DNA of 64,000 nt from Cytobacillus firmus (GTDB lineage: Bacteria > Bacillota > Bacilli > Bacillales > Cytobacillaceae): the NCBI RefSeq assembly GCF_023612095.1, contig NZ_CP086235.1, positions 579,001 through 643,000 on the forward strand, given 5' to 3'. Both the position numbers and the translations under genes were made by a program. Shown here one piece after another: positions 29,439 through 38,278 of the stretch; the stretch's first letter is position 1; the number at the start of each line of letters is the position of its first letter. The notes under the pieces were generated by a model that did not search any database, had not been told where the DNA came from, and was given only the letters and a program-made list of their open reading frames with translations.

Positions 29439-30944
29439 ATGAAAATAGGTATGTTAGTAAATCGAATGGAAGGTGGTGGCCTGGAGCAACTCTTATTAAA
29501 TATAACTAAAGAATTAATAGAGGACCATACAATTGAGATTATTACAACGGTAAAAGAAGGAAAATGGATCGATAAGGTTCGAGACTTAGGTATATTTACT
29601 AAAGGCTTTAGTATTTGGTCATATAGTGATCCTTTCGCATATATTAAAGATCTTGCAGAATTCATAAATTCGAGATCCTATGATGCGATTTATATTAATA
29701 ATACTATTTATGGAATAATTGCATCTAGTTTTATTAATCCAAAAACAAAAAAAATTGCTGTGTTGCACGGAATTTATGATAACACAGTTAAATTAACGAC
29801 AACTAATAGTAAAAGTATAGACCATTATATTGCGATTAGTCCGCAGACCTACAGCATCTTAAAAGAAAAAATAGAAAAACCTAATAAAGTTTTCTTAATT
29901 CCAAATGGTACTTATCAGTTTGATGATAATAAAAAAGTAAATAAGAAAAGAACTGACGAAAAGTTAAAACTAATCTACTCTGGCAGAATAACACATAGAG
30001 ATAAGGGAGCTCTTTTTGTTCCTGAAATATTTAATCAAATTAAACAAAAATTGCCTTCAAGTGAATTATTAGTTTTGGGTGATGGACGAGACTTCGATGA
30101 ATTCAAGAAAATAATTAGAAAGTATAAGTTGAATTCGTCTACAAGTTATTTTGGAATGGTTGATTTTAGTTTTGTAATAGAAAAAATGAAAGAATCCCAT
30201 TTCCTGTTATTTCCATCTATCCATGAGGGGTTTGGATTATCAATAATTGAAGCACAAAGTGTTGGGTGTATTCCTGTTGCACACAATATAGCTGGTGTGA
30301 CAGATACCATTATTGATCACCATAATAATGGTATCCTAATTCAATCAAATCAAATTGATGATTTCTCAAAAGAAATTATTTCTATTTATAATGATAAAAG
30401 TAAGATGAAGTATTTATCAGAGAATGCAACACGGAACGCAAAAAAATTTAATATAAAAAATACAGCAGTTCAGTGGGTTCAAGTTGCAGAGCTAAATGAA
30501 CAATCTGAGAAAATAGATACACTTATAAAAACACAAGAAGGAAGCAAGGATTCTATAATTAAGATGCTAAATTATGATGGGTCTAATGAATTGATACAAA
30601 AGAAAAGTACTTGGTTGGAAAATTACTATCATAAAAATACATCTAATCTAGCAATACTAAATAGTAAATGTAGGCTCGTGATATTTGGAACACTGGAAAC
30701 GGCTTACTATATTTATATTGATGCTATTAAATATAACTTGAATATAGTTGCTTTTATAGATAATTTTACAAATGAAAAAGCGCTTAATAATATTCCTATT
30801 TGGTCTAGTGAGATGATGTATCAGAGATCAGATGAATTTGATACAGTTATTTCATCTATAGATTCAAATACGAGCAATACAATAATAAAAACAATCAAAG
30901 AGAGATTAATAGATAAGGAAATTATTGACTGGAAGGAAATATGA
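29439..30944 (+). CDS. GT4 (GT-B) glycosyltransferase with C-terminal Rossmann module
   Basis: A 501-residue retaining GT-B type transferase: N-terminal MLVNRMEGGGLEQLLLNITKEL, a hinge, then LKLIYSGRITHRDKGALFVPEIF and the donor-site FPSIHEGFGLSIIEAQSVGCIPVAHN. Residues from about 405 form an extra Rossmann-like module (CRLVIFGTLETAYYIYIDAIKYN ... AFIDNF) also attached to other island proteins. AT-rich like its neighbours. Sugar specificity unknown. Confidence 0.87.
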   Translation: MKIGMLVNRMEGGGLEQLLLNITKELIEDHTIEIITTVKEGKWIDKVRDLGIFTKGFSIWSYSDPFAYIKDLAEFINSRSYDAIYINNTIYGIIASSFINPKTKKIAVLHGIYDNTVKLTTTNSKSIDHYIAISPQTYSILKEKIEKPNKVFLIPNGTYQFDDNKKVNKKRTDEKLKLIYSGRITHRDKGALFVPEIFNQIKQKLPSSELLVLGDGRDFDEFKKIIRKYKLNSSTSYFGMVDFSFVIEKMKESHFLLFPSIHEGFGLSIIEAQSVGCIPVAHNIAGVTDTIIDHHNNGILIQSNQIDDFSKEIISIYNDKSKMKYLSENATRNAKKFNIKNTAVQWVQVAELNEQSEKIDTLIKTQEGSKDSIIKMLNYDGSNELIQKKSTWLENYYHKNTSNLAILNSKCRLVIFGTLETAYYIYIDAIKYNLNIVAFIDNFTNEKALNNIPIWSSEMMYQRSDEFDTVISSIDSNTSNTIIKTIKERLIDKEIIDWKEI

Positions 30945-31030
30945 AGCTTAAATTTACAACTTACAATTTGGATTTCATTAAATGCCTAATTTAGAAAAAA
31001 CACATGCTTATTTAATGAAAGGAGAAAGTG

Positions 31031-32200
31031 ATGGATACGATAAATATCGCGGTTGCTTCCGATGATAATTATGCTCAACATCTAAGTGTAATGTTACTTT
31101 CTCTTTTAGAGAACAGTGATAGAAAATATCATAAGCATATATATTTCTTAGATGGTGGGATTTCAGAGCAGAACAAGGATAGATTGAGTTCTATCTGTAA
31201 ACAATTTTCAACAACTTTTGATTGGCTTACTGTAAACGCAGACACATTTGAGAATATGACAGTAAGCCGATATATTAATAAAGTAGCATATTTTCGTATT
31301 GCACTACCCACTATATTAAAAGATATTAGCAAAATCGTATATCTTGATTCCGACATTGTTGTAAGGAATGATATAAAGGAACTGTGGGATACTGATTTAT
31401 CGCAATATCATGTGGCTGCGGTGGATAATTCGAATTTGAACCGACAATTTTTTTTGGGAATTCCTGAAAAATCATCTTATTTTAACTCAGGTGTTTTGCT
31501 AATGAATCTTGATTTATGGAGAAAAGATGACATTTGTAAACAATTAATTGATTTTATTCAAACCACCGATCAGGAGTTATTGAAATACCATGATCAAGAT
31601 GCGTTAAATGCCATTTTGTATGAAAAATGTTTATTGCTTGATCCAAAGTGGAATTACCGCGAATCGTTAAAAGTTAGTATAAGCAAGAAAGACCTGCATT
31701 ACACTGAACGTGATATTGAGAATGCCATCAAAAATCCTGCTATTATTCATTATACTGAATCATCGAAACCATGGCATTATTTAAATAACCATCCATATAA
31801 AACAGATTATTATCACTATTTATCCAAGACAGAGTGGTCAAGTACTCCACCTGAGAAGGAGTATTTGGAGAGCCTTTTTACTACAAGAAAAATTGTGGTT
31901 TTTGGAACTGGTAAGAGCGGACAAGAGTTATATAATCGAATTCAAGAACTTGGTTATGACATATCTTATTTCATTGATAACAATAAAATATTATGGGATC
32001 AAAGTCTTTTAAATGACAAAATAGTAAAAAGCCCAGAAGTATTACTTCAAGAGAAGAAAGAAAATATATTTATTATTGTTGCCAGTATGTTTTATGAAGA
32101 AATAATGGAACAGCTGAAAAGCATGGGCTTTATTGAAAATATCCATATAATTGTAAAGGGGTATGAAAATAAACTAGGCATTGAAGGAGGGAAGAGATGA
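31031..32200 (+). CDS. GT8 family glycosyltransferase with C-terminal Rossmann module
   Basis: Galactosyl/glucosyltransferase of the GT8 type, 389 residues: INIAVASDDNYAQHLSVMLLSLLEN, the DxD metal motif in KIVYLDSDIVVRNDI near residue 100, FNSGVLLMNLDLWR, and HDQDALNAIL. From about residue 288 it carries the shared Rossmann module (KIVVFGTGKSGQELYNRIQE ... YFIDNN). ATG 31031 is chosen over GTG 31028 for the aaaggag spacing. It overlaps the next gene by four bases (ATGA). Confidence 0.88.
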   Translation: MDTINIAVASDDNYAQHLSVMLLSLLENSDRKYHKHIYFLDGGISEQNKDRLSSICKQFSTTFDWLTVNADTFENMTVSRYINKVAYFRIALPTILKDISKIVYLDSDIVVRNDIKELWDTDLSQYHVAAVDNSNLNRQFFLGIPEKSSYFNSGVLLMNLDLWRKDDICKQLIDFIQTTDQELLKYHDQDALNAILYEKCLLLDPKWNYRESLKVSISKKDLHYTERDIENAIKNPAIIHYTESSKPWHYLNNHPYKTDYYHYLSKTEWSSTPPEKEYLESLFTTRKIVVFGTGKSGQELYNRIQELGYDISYFIDNNKILWDQSLLNDKIVKSPEVLLQEKKENIFIIVASMFYEEIMEQLKSMGFIENIHIIVKGYENKLGIEGGKR

Positions 32201-32913
32201 TAAGGCGATTTACTGAATGGTATCGCCAATTTAAGAGGAGATACATTGTTCAACAAAGACGACAACATGAGTATGCAATTAATCGCTATTACGCACATTT
32301 AATTGATCCGTTTTTTACTAAGATTGTTTATGATTTGAAAATGTCACCTAATATGGTCACAATTATCGCGACTGTTATTGGTGTTTCTGCTGCTGTATCA
32401 ATTATAGAAGATAAGTTAATATTAGCTGCCATTTTACTTCAGTTATGGCATTATATGGACGGATCGGATGGGAATTTAGCCCGACTTACTAATCGATGTA
32501 CATCATTTGGCGCTAAGCTAGATGTTTTTTCAGATCAGACAGTTAGATTTACTGTATTTATGGCTATCGTATTTTCTGTTGATGTTTCTTTGTTGATAAA
32601 GATATTGTTTGTCCTTACACTATATGTTGATGTATTAGTTATTCATTCATATGTTTTACCTTTTATGAGAAAATATACTGTTGTTAGGGCAACTTGGAAA
32701 CAATGGTTTTTAGATAGAGGAATAATTCCTGGTTTAGATATGCTAACAGTTTTTTTTGTTTTCTCGGTTTGCGCTATTTTCAATCGGCTTGATATTGGAG
32801 TGTACTTTTTTGTTATTTTTAAGAACATTGATTGGATGTACCGTGTCTGGGAATGTTTGAAGTCAAAGTACATTTATAAAGTTTCAAGAAATACAACTGA
32901 TTTAGCTAAGTAA
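32197..32913 (+). CDS. CDP-alcohol phosphotransferase family membrane protein
   Basis: Integral membrane enzyme of 238 residues with the complete CDP-alcohol phosphotransferase signature: DGSDGNLAR, eight residues, G-AKL-D-VFS-D, near residues 89-114, with all aspartates of the D-x2-DG-x2-AR-x8-G-x3-D-x3-D motif. Several hydrophobic segments follow. These enzymes transfer a phospho-alcohol from a CDP-alcohol to a second alcohol. A TagD-like cytidylyltransferase follows 64 bases downstream, so the donor may be CDP-glycerol or a relative. The acceptor is unknown; a lipid is the family norm, a glycan is conceivable. Confidence 0.85.
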   Translation: MIRRFTEWYRQFKRRYIVQQRRQHEYAINRYYAHLIDPFFTKIVYDLKMSPNMVTIIATVIGVSAAVSIIEDKLILAAILLQLWHYMDGSDGNLARLTNRCTSFGAKLDVFSDQTVRFTVFMAIVFSVDVSLLIKILFVLTLYVDVLVIHSYVLPFMRKYTVVRATWKQWFLDRGIIPGLDMLTVFFVFSVCAIFNRLDIGVYFFVIFKNIDWMYRVWECLKSKYIYKVSRNTTDLAK

Positions 32914-32977
32914 GGAAAGAAGGCAATTCTCTAATTGAATAGTATTCCAACAGTGTTTTTGTCAAGGATAGAGAAGA

Positions 32978-33436
32978 ATGTTAAAGGTTCGAGACATACT
33001 CTCGTTGTCAAAAAGTTCAGGGGAGATGAGCACAAAGAAAGTTTTAACTTATGGGACATTTGATCTTCTTCGTATTGGGCATATTAATTTATTAAAGAGG
33101 GCAAAAGAGTTAGGTGATTACCTCGTAGTTGGGCTTTCAACAGATGCATTTAATAACGAAAAAAATAAAGTTTCATACCATAGCTATGAAAATAGGAAAA
33201 TAATGGATGAATCTATCAAATATGTTGATGAGGTTATTCCTGAGCAGGAGTGGAGCCAAAAAATAAATGATGTGGTAGAACATAATATTGATTTGTTTGT
33301 TATGGGAGACGATTGGGAAGGTCGTTTTAATTTTCTAGAAGAATACTGTAATGTCATATACTTACCGAGAACGGTGGGAATATCTACATCAAAAATAAAA
33401 ATTGAATTGCAACAGGTGAAGGAACAGAGAAGGTAG
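32978..33436 (+). CDS. TagD-like glycerol-3-phosphate cytidylyltransferase
   Basis: Nucleotidyltransferase of the TagD/GCT family: KKVLTYGTFDLLRIGHINLLKRAKELGDYLVVGLSTDAFN with the GTFD and GH..LL active-site motifs, DEVIPEQEW, and the second signature GISTSKIK. It would make CDP-glycerol (or a similar CDP-alcohol) from CTP. The usual first histidine of the HxGH site is replaced: RIGH instead of HWGH/HxGH, which may alter activity or substrate. ATG 32978 has a usable aagga site; the family core starts about 20 residues later, so a later start is possible. Confidence 0.8.
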   Translation: MLKVRDILSLSKSSGEMSTKKVLTYGTFDLLRIGHINLLKRAKELGDYLVVGLSTDAFNNEKNKVSYHSYENRKIMDESIKYVDEVIPEQEWSQKINDVVEHNIDLFVMGDDWEGRFNFLEEYCNVIYLPRTVGISTSKIKIELQQVKEQRR

Positions 33437-33516
33437 ACTGGAACTACTATACTCATCTTAACTAGTTTCTAGGTGAATTTTTTTAAATTAAGATTGCTAT
33501 AGGGAAGAGGAAAAAC

Positions 33517-33756
33517 ATGAACGAACAAAAACTAAAATCACTTTTCGCAGAAGCACTAGGAATCGAAGAAACTCAAGTAACAGACGAACTAGCATACAAT
33601 ATGATCCCCGAATGGGACTCAGTCGCCCACATGGCCCTTGTTGCAGAAATCGATGACCAATTCGATATCATGCTTGATACGGACGATGTACTTGATCTTA
33701 GTTCATTCGCAAAGGCGAAGGAAATTTTGAAAAAATATGATATTAAGTTCGAGTAG
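33517..33756 (+). CDS. Acyl carrier protein
   Basis: A 79-residue acidic ACP. The phosphopantetheine serine lies in EWDSVAHMALV, near residue 35, and the helix pattern LFAEALGIEETQVTDEL ... LDLSSFAKAKEILKKY is typical. It is not the housekeeping acpP but the first gene of an acyl cassette (ACP, FabG-like, AMP ligase, LuxE-like, LuxC-like). Well-placed gaagagg upstream. Confidence 0.92.
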   Translation: MNEQKLKSLFAEALGIEETQVTDELAYNMIPEWDSVAHMALVAEIDDQFDIMLDTDDVLDLSSFAKAKEILKKYDIKFE

Positions 33757-33765
33757 GGTCAGTGT

Positions 33766-34509
33766 ATGCTAGTAAAGGATAAAGTTGTTTTTATTACAGG
33801 AGCTTCCAGGGGAATTGGACAAGCTGCTGCGAAAGTATTTGCACAGCATGGTGCACAGCTAATCCTGCATTCGCGGGAAAAAGCAGGGTTAGACGAAACT
33901 TTAGAATTGGTAGCTGAATATAACCTCATTGAACCCTTAGTTGTTTCGTATAACGTAATGGATACTGTGAAAATAAAGGAAAGCTTCCATACAATTCGAA
34001 AAGAAAAAGGAAGACTGGATGTTTTAATCAATAATGCTGGAATCATGGAAGAGGCTATGCTTGGAATGATTCGAGAAGAGATGGTTGAAACGACTATGGT
34101 AACGAATTTATCTTCTGTTCTCTATCATATGCAATATGCATCAAGGTTAATGATGAAACAAAAAGTAGGATCAATCATTAATCTGAGTTCAATTATCGGT
34201 GTGAATGGCAGCCAAGGAAATGCAGTATATGCAGCCAGCAAGGCTGGTGTTATAGGGGCTACAAAATCAGTTTCTAAAGAATTAGCACCGCACAATATTC
34301 GAGTAAATGCAGTAGCCCCTGGTTTTATAGACACAGATTTGACAGGACATTATAAGGATGAACGGTTACATAAGGTTTTAAATAGCATAGGCATGAAGCG
34401 GATCGGTAATCCAGAGGAAGTTGCTAGTGTATTACTTTTCCTGGCATCCGATTTATCTTCTTATGTTACAGGACAAGTAATCGGTGCAGACGGAGGCATG
34501 GTGATATAA
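33766..34509 (+). CDS. FabG-like short-chain dehydrogenase/reductase
   Basis: Classical SDR, 247 residues: cofactor motif TGASRGIGQ, NNAG, active site SSIIGVNGSQGNAVYAASK (Ser, Tyr, Lys), and the C-terminal VTGQVIGADGGM. Closest in pattern to 3-oxoacyl-ACP reductases. It starts 9 bases after the acp gene, consistent with reduction of an ACP-bound 3-oxoacyl group. No ketosynthase is present in the window, so chain extension would depend on other enzymes. Confidence 0.88.
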   Translation: MLVKDKVVFITGASRGIGQAAAKVFAQHGAQLILHSREKAGLDETLELVAEYNLIEPLVVSYNVMDTVKIKESFHTIRKEKGRLDVLINNAGIMEEAMLGMIREEMVETTMVTNLSSVLYHMQYASRLMMKQKVGSIINLSSIIGVNGSQGNAVYAASKAGVIGATKSVSKELAPHNIRVNAVAPGFIDTDLTGHYKDERLHKVLNSIGMKRIGNPEEVASVLLFLASDLSSYVTGQVIGADGGMVI

Positions 34510-34523
34510 GCCATGCTTTTTTT
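34496..34523 (+). terminator. Terminator after FabG-like gene
   Basis: Stem gcatgg / ccatgc spanning the stop codon, followed by seven T. The stem is short, so it may be partial and let some transcription into the next gene. Confidence 0.6.
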
Positions 34524-34632
34524 CTACACTTTTTTAGAAAATAGTCGATGTAAAAAGAGAAAGATATATTGATTGGTGAATACGTTAAACAATATTATAT
34601 TAATATACAGTTTTAAGAACGAGGGGAAGAAG

Positions 34633-36003
34633 ATGCAATCATTATGGAGCCTTTCCACTGAAAATAAAAATAGGATTGCCGTTATTGAACAAAGCGGAGA
34701 AAGCTATCGTTATGAACAATTGCAGAGTGATGTTCTGGATGTTAGCTTTAAAATAAAGTCATCACGCAAACAATTAGTTTTAATTCTAGCTGAAAATAAT
34801 TATAGGTCCGTCGCCAATTATTTGGCTGTCTTGCAGAATGGTGATGCAGTAATGCTCTTAAATGCCGATTTAGAAGAGCAACTTTTGCGTACGGTCATCG
34901 ACTCCTATCAGCCAGCCTGGATTTTAGGCGATATGGATCATGTTGATTACTCCGAGTTCAAAGAAGGAATTCTGAAAAGAAAGATTGAACATGGTTTTGA
35001 CATTCATGAAGACCTGGCTCTTCTGTTAAGCACGTCTGGAACAACAGGGAGTGTAAAGTTTGTCCGTCTATCACACGATAATATTGTGGCAAATGCGTGT
35101 TCTATTTCTCACTACTTGGAAATTACACCAGAAGAACGGGGCATGGCTAACTTACCTATGCATTATTCTTACGGACTTTCTGTTATTAACAGCCATTTAT
35201 ATGCTGGAGCGACTATTTTACTGACAAGTGATAGTGTACTGACAAAAGATTTTTGGGCATTTATGAGAAATGAGAAGGCTACTTCTTTTGCAGGTGTGCC
35301 CTACACTTATCAAATGCTGCAAAGAATCGGATTCCTGAAAATGGACTTGCCTGACATACGGTATTTCACTCAAGCAGGCGGCAGATTGAATGAAAAGCTT
35401 ATCCGCCTTTTTGGAGAGTTTGCAAAAGAGAAGGGTAAGAAATTTTATGTGATGTATGGCCAAACAGAAGCGACTGCCCGCATTAGCTATTTACCTCATG
35501 AATTCCTTCTGGAGAAGCCTGCAAGCATAGGTAAAGCCATACCGGATGGAAAGCTGGCTTTAGATTCAGAAACCAGTGAGCTAGTCTATGAAGGGCCAAA
35601 TGTTATGATGGGCTATGCTGAGAATTTCAGCGACTTAGCTAAGGGTGACGAGCTAAAAGGGAGACTTCGAACAGGTGACTTAGCCGATGTTGATGACGAT
35701 GGTTTTTATTATATTAAAAGCCGTATGAAGCGGTTTATTAAATTATTTGGGTTGCGATTGAATTTAGATGACATTGAAAAACAAATAGAAACCGAACTGC
35801 ATACACAGGTTGTATGTGTTGGATCGGATGATAAAATGATAGTAGCTATTCAAAGCGATGAACATAAAGAAAAGATTCAAGATTTGATCGAAAATCTGTA
35901 TAAACTGCACCGAAGTGCTTTCCGTTTAAAACAGATAGAAGAAATTCCTAGACTGCCAAACGGGAAAGTAAACTATGAAGCATTAAAGGAACTGGTTATA
36001 TGA
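34633..36003 (+). CDS. AMP-dependent acyl ligase
   Basis: Adenylate-forming enzyme of the acyl-CoA/acyl-ACP synthetase family, 456 residues. Core motifs: LLSTSGTTGSVKFVRLSHDNI (phosphate loop) near residue 130, YGQTEAT near 275, RTGDLADVDDDGFYYIKSRMKRFIKLFG, and the C-terminal PNGKVNYEAL lysine. Shorter than long-chain ligases. ATG 34633 fits gagggg; TTG 34573 lacks a site. The next gene overlaps by four bases. It probably activates an acid for loading on the neighbouring ACP. Confidence 0.85.
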   Translation: MQSLWSLSTENKNRIAVIEQSGESYRYEQLQSDVLDVSFKIKSSRKQLVLILAENNYRSVANYLAVLQNGDAVMLLNADLEEQLLRTVIDSYQPAWILGDMDHVDYSEFKEGILKRKIEHGFDIHEDLALLLSTSGTTGSVKFVRLSHDNIVANACSISHYLEITPEERGMANLPMHYSYGLSVINSHLYAGATILLTSDSVLTKDFWAFMRNEKATSFAGVPYTYQMLQRIGFLKMDLPDIRYFTQAGGRLNEKLIRLFGEFAKEKGKKFYVMYGQTEATARISYLPHEFLLEKPASIGKAIPDGKLALDSETSELVYEGPNVMMGYAENFSDLAKGDELKGRLRTGDLADVDDDGFYYIKSRMKRFIKLFGLRLNLDDIEKQIETELHTQVVCVGSDDKMIVAIQSDEHKEKIQDLIENLYKLHRSAFRLKQIEEIPRLPNGKVNYEALKELVI

Positions 36004-37073
36004 TTGAACCATTTGAAATGGACTGCAAAGAAAAACAAACCTACTTATTAAATGAACTGAACTCGTTAACAAATTTCCACTATAAACAGTGCAAACCATA
36101 TAGAAACATGATTGATAAATCGGGGCAAACAACTGTGGCGGGCAGCATAGAAGAAATCCCTTATTTGCCTGTCCAGCTATTTAAGCTGATGGATTTATAC
36201 TCTATTAATGAAGACTATGTATTCAAGGTGCTCACTTCAAGCGGGACAACAGGCCAGCAGGTTTCTAAGATCTATTTAGATAAGGAAACAGCAGCTGCAC
36301 AAACAAAAGCCCTCGTTTCATTAATGAAGCCATTACTTGGAACAAAGCGCCTTCCGATGATCATTATTGATACTAAAAATGTGTTAAAGGATCGTAAGTC
36401 CTTCAGTGCAAGAGGTGCCGGGATATTAGGTTTCTCCAACTTTGGACGGCGTCCTTTCTATGTTTTAAATGAGGATATGAGTGTGGATTGGGAAGGTTTA
36501 ACAACGTTTTTAGAGCAGCATAAAGGTGAGAAGCTATTATTGTTTGGCTTTACGTTTATGATTTGGAAGTATTTCTACCAGGAAGCGGTCAAGAAAGGGA
36601 TTCACCTTGATTTAGGCGATAGCATTCTCATTCATGGCGGCGGCTGGAAAAAGCTTAAAGAGGAAGCCGTCAGCAACGAAATCTATAAAGGTTCTTTGCA
36701 GAGCCAGTTCGGAATGGGTTCTATCCATAATTATTATGGCATGGTGGAACAGGTGGGGTCGATTTTTGCTGAGTGTTCACATGGACATCTCCATACACCC
36801 ATTTATGCAGATGTACTAATTCGAGATCAGATCACCTTCAAACCGCTGCCGATTGGCGAGCAAGGGTTAATTCAAGTTCTCAGTGTTTTGCCGAAAAGCT
36901 ATCCCGGACATAGCTTGCTGACTGAGGACCTTGGAACTATTCATGGTGAAGATGATTGTCCATGCGGGTGGAAAGGAAAGTACTTTTCCGTAGCTGGGCG
37001 AATTCCTAAAGCAGAAATTCGGGGATGCAGCGATACATTCGCATTTGATCAGAAGGGGGAAAACCAATCGTGA
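36000..37073 (+). CDS. LuxE-like acyl-protein synthetase
   Basis: A 357-residue member of the LuxE family, the ATP-dependent acyl-protein synthetase subunit of fatty acid reductase. Seen: LTSSGTTGQQVSKIYLDKETAAAQT, LLFGFTFMIWKYFYQEAV, ILIHGGGWKKL, and the C-terminal Cys-containing region (CPCGWKGKYFSVAGRIPKAEIRGCSD), where LuxE carries its acyl thioester. It overlaps the upstream ligase by 4 bases and luxC-like downstream by 4. No luciferase genes are present, so the pair serves another acyl chemistry. Confidence 0.88.
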   Translation: MIEPFEMDCKEKQTYLLNELNSLTNFHYKQCKPYRNMIDKSGQTTVAGSIEEIPYLPVQLFKLMDLYSINEDYVFKVLTSSGTTGQQVSKIYLDKETAAAQTKALVSLMKPLLGTKRLPMIIIDTKNVLKDRKSFSARGAGILGFSNFGRRPFYVLNEDMSVDWEGLTTFLEQHKGEKLLLFGFTFMIWKYFYQEAVKKGIHLDLGDSILIHGGGWKKLKEEAVSNEIYKGSLQSQFGMGSIHNYYGMVEQVGSIFAECSHGHLHTPIYADVLIRDQITFKPLPIGEQGLIQVLSVLPKSYPGHSLLTEDLGTIHGEDDCPCGWKGKYFSVAGRIPKAEIRGCSDTFAFDQKGENQS

Positions 37074-38278
37074 AGTTTTTTTGGCCGAATCAATCAAAAA
37101 ACTGGAAAGAAACGATTGAGTCTATAATTACAGCTAAGCCTCTTTCTCCTTTTCATCCAGAAGTGCTTTCATTTCTGCAATCCATTTCTAAGGCAATTTT
37201 AAAGGACCACTCCTACCGGCGTTATCCTGAGCTGGTTGCTCTAGCTTATTGGCTAAGGAAAGCCCATTTATCCGAAATGCAGGAATCCTATGTAAAAAAG
37301 GCTGGAGAAAGAATGGTGCTGGCAAGAGGGACTGCTTTGCATTTTGCTCCTTCAAATGTTGATACGATCTTTGTGTATTCTTGGGTGCTTTCCATGCTCG
37401 CAGGGAATAGCAATATTTTGCGGATTTCCGGCCGTAAGCAGGAGCAAACTGAGCTTTTGCTTCGTGCCATTATAAATGGCTTAGAAGATTATCCCGAGGT
37501 TGCGAGCCGTACGGCAATCCTGACCTATGAGCATAATAATGAAACAACCCAATATTTATCAGAACGCTGTCATATCCGCGTTATTTGGGGCGGGGATGAA
37601 ACGGTTAAAGCGATTCGTTCTATTCCGCTGGCACCTTTGGCGACAGAGTTAGCTTTTCCTGATCGGTTTTCTCTGTCCGTATTGGAAGCAGGAGCTGTTT
37701 TAAATGCAGATGATCATGAGTTTAATGGATTGATTAAGAACTTCTATAATGATGGATTCTGGTTTGCCCAAATGGCTTGCTCATCTCCAAGGTTAATAGT
37801 CTGGACAGGAGAAGAAAAATCTATCGAATCTGCACAGGATCGGTTTTGGACTCAGCTTAATAGCTATTTAGATGAGCACTTAGAAGAATATTCTCCGGCA
37901 TTACAAGTTCAGAAACTGACAACAGGATATTCATTGAGTGATAAAGAGAGCGTAGTGAATTTTCTGCATCTGCCCAATTTTTCACGCCTGAAAGTGAATA
38001 ATATTGATTTAGATATAAGAGAAAGACACTGTGGGGGAGGTCTATTTGTAGAGTTAGATCTTCCTCAGTTATATGACTTAATTCCATTTCTGGATGATAA
38101 AGACCAGACATTGTCCTACTTCGGATTTACGAAGTCTCAATTAATGGAGTTTGCTGAAGGCGTGGGGAATAGGAGTATTGATCGTATTGTCCCAATTGGT
38201 CAAGCCCTTGATTTTGAAGGAATATGGGATGGATATGATTTGTTAATGCATTTTACTAGAGAAATCGTAATTAGGTGA
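37070..38278 (+). CDS. LuxC-like acyl-CoA/acyl-protein reductase
   Basis: A 402-residue member of the LuxC family, which reduces a thioester-bound acyl group to an aldehyde with NADPH. Aldehyde-dehydrogenase-like features include FAPSNVDTIFVYSWVLSMLAGNSNILRIS, IRVIWGGDETVKAIRSIPL, and the likely catalytic cysteine in FWFAQMACSSPRLIVW near residue 238. GTG start with agaaggggg upstream. It is coupled to LuxE-like upstream and the PseH-like acetyltransferase downstream (TGATG). Confidence 0.88.
   Translation: MKFFWPNQSKNWKETIESIITAKPLSPFHPEVLSFLQSISKAILKDHSYRRYPELVALAYWLRKAHLSEMQESYVKKAGERMVLARGTALHFAPSNVDTIFVYSWVLSMLAGNSNILRISGRKQEQTELLLRAIINGLEDYPEVASRTAILTYEHNNETTQYLSERCHIRVIWGGDETVKAIRSIPLAPLATELAFPDRFSLSVLEAGAVLNADDHEFNGLIKNFYNDGFWFAQMACSSPRLIVWTGEEKSIESAQDRFWTQLNSYLDEHLEEYSPALQVQKLTTGYSLSDKESVVNFLHLPNFSRLKVNNIDLDIRERHCGGGLFVELDLPQLYDLIPFLDDKDQTLSYFGFTKSQLMEFAEGVGNRSIDRIVPIGQALDFEGIWDGYDLLMHFTREIVIR

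Noticed and set aside
33517..38278. Bioluminescence (lux) operon
   Set aside because: LuxC- and LuxE-like genes are present but there are no luciferase genes luxA/luxB; the context is sugar biosynthesis.
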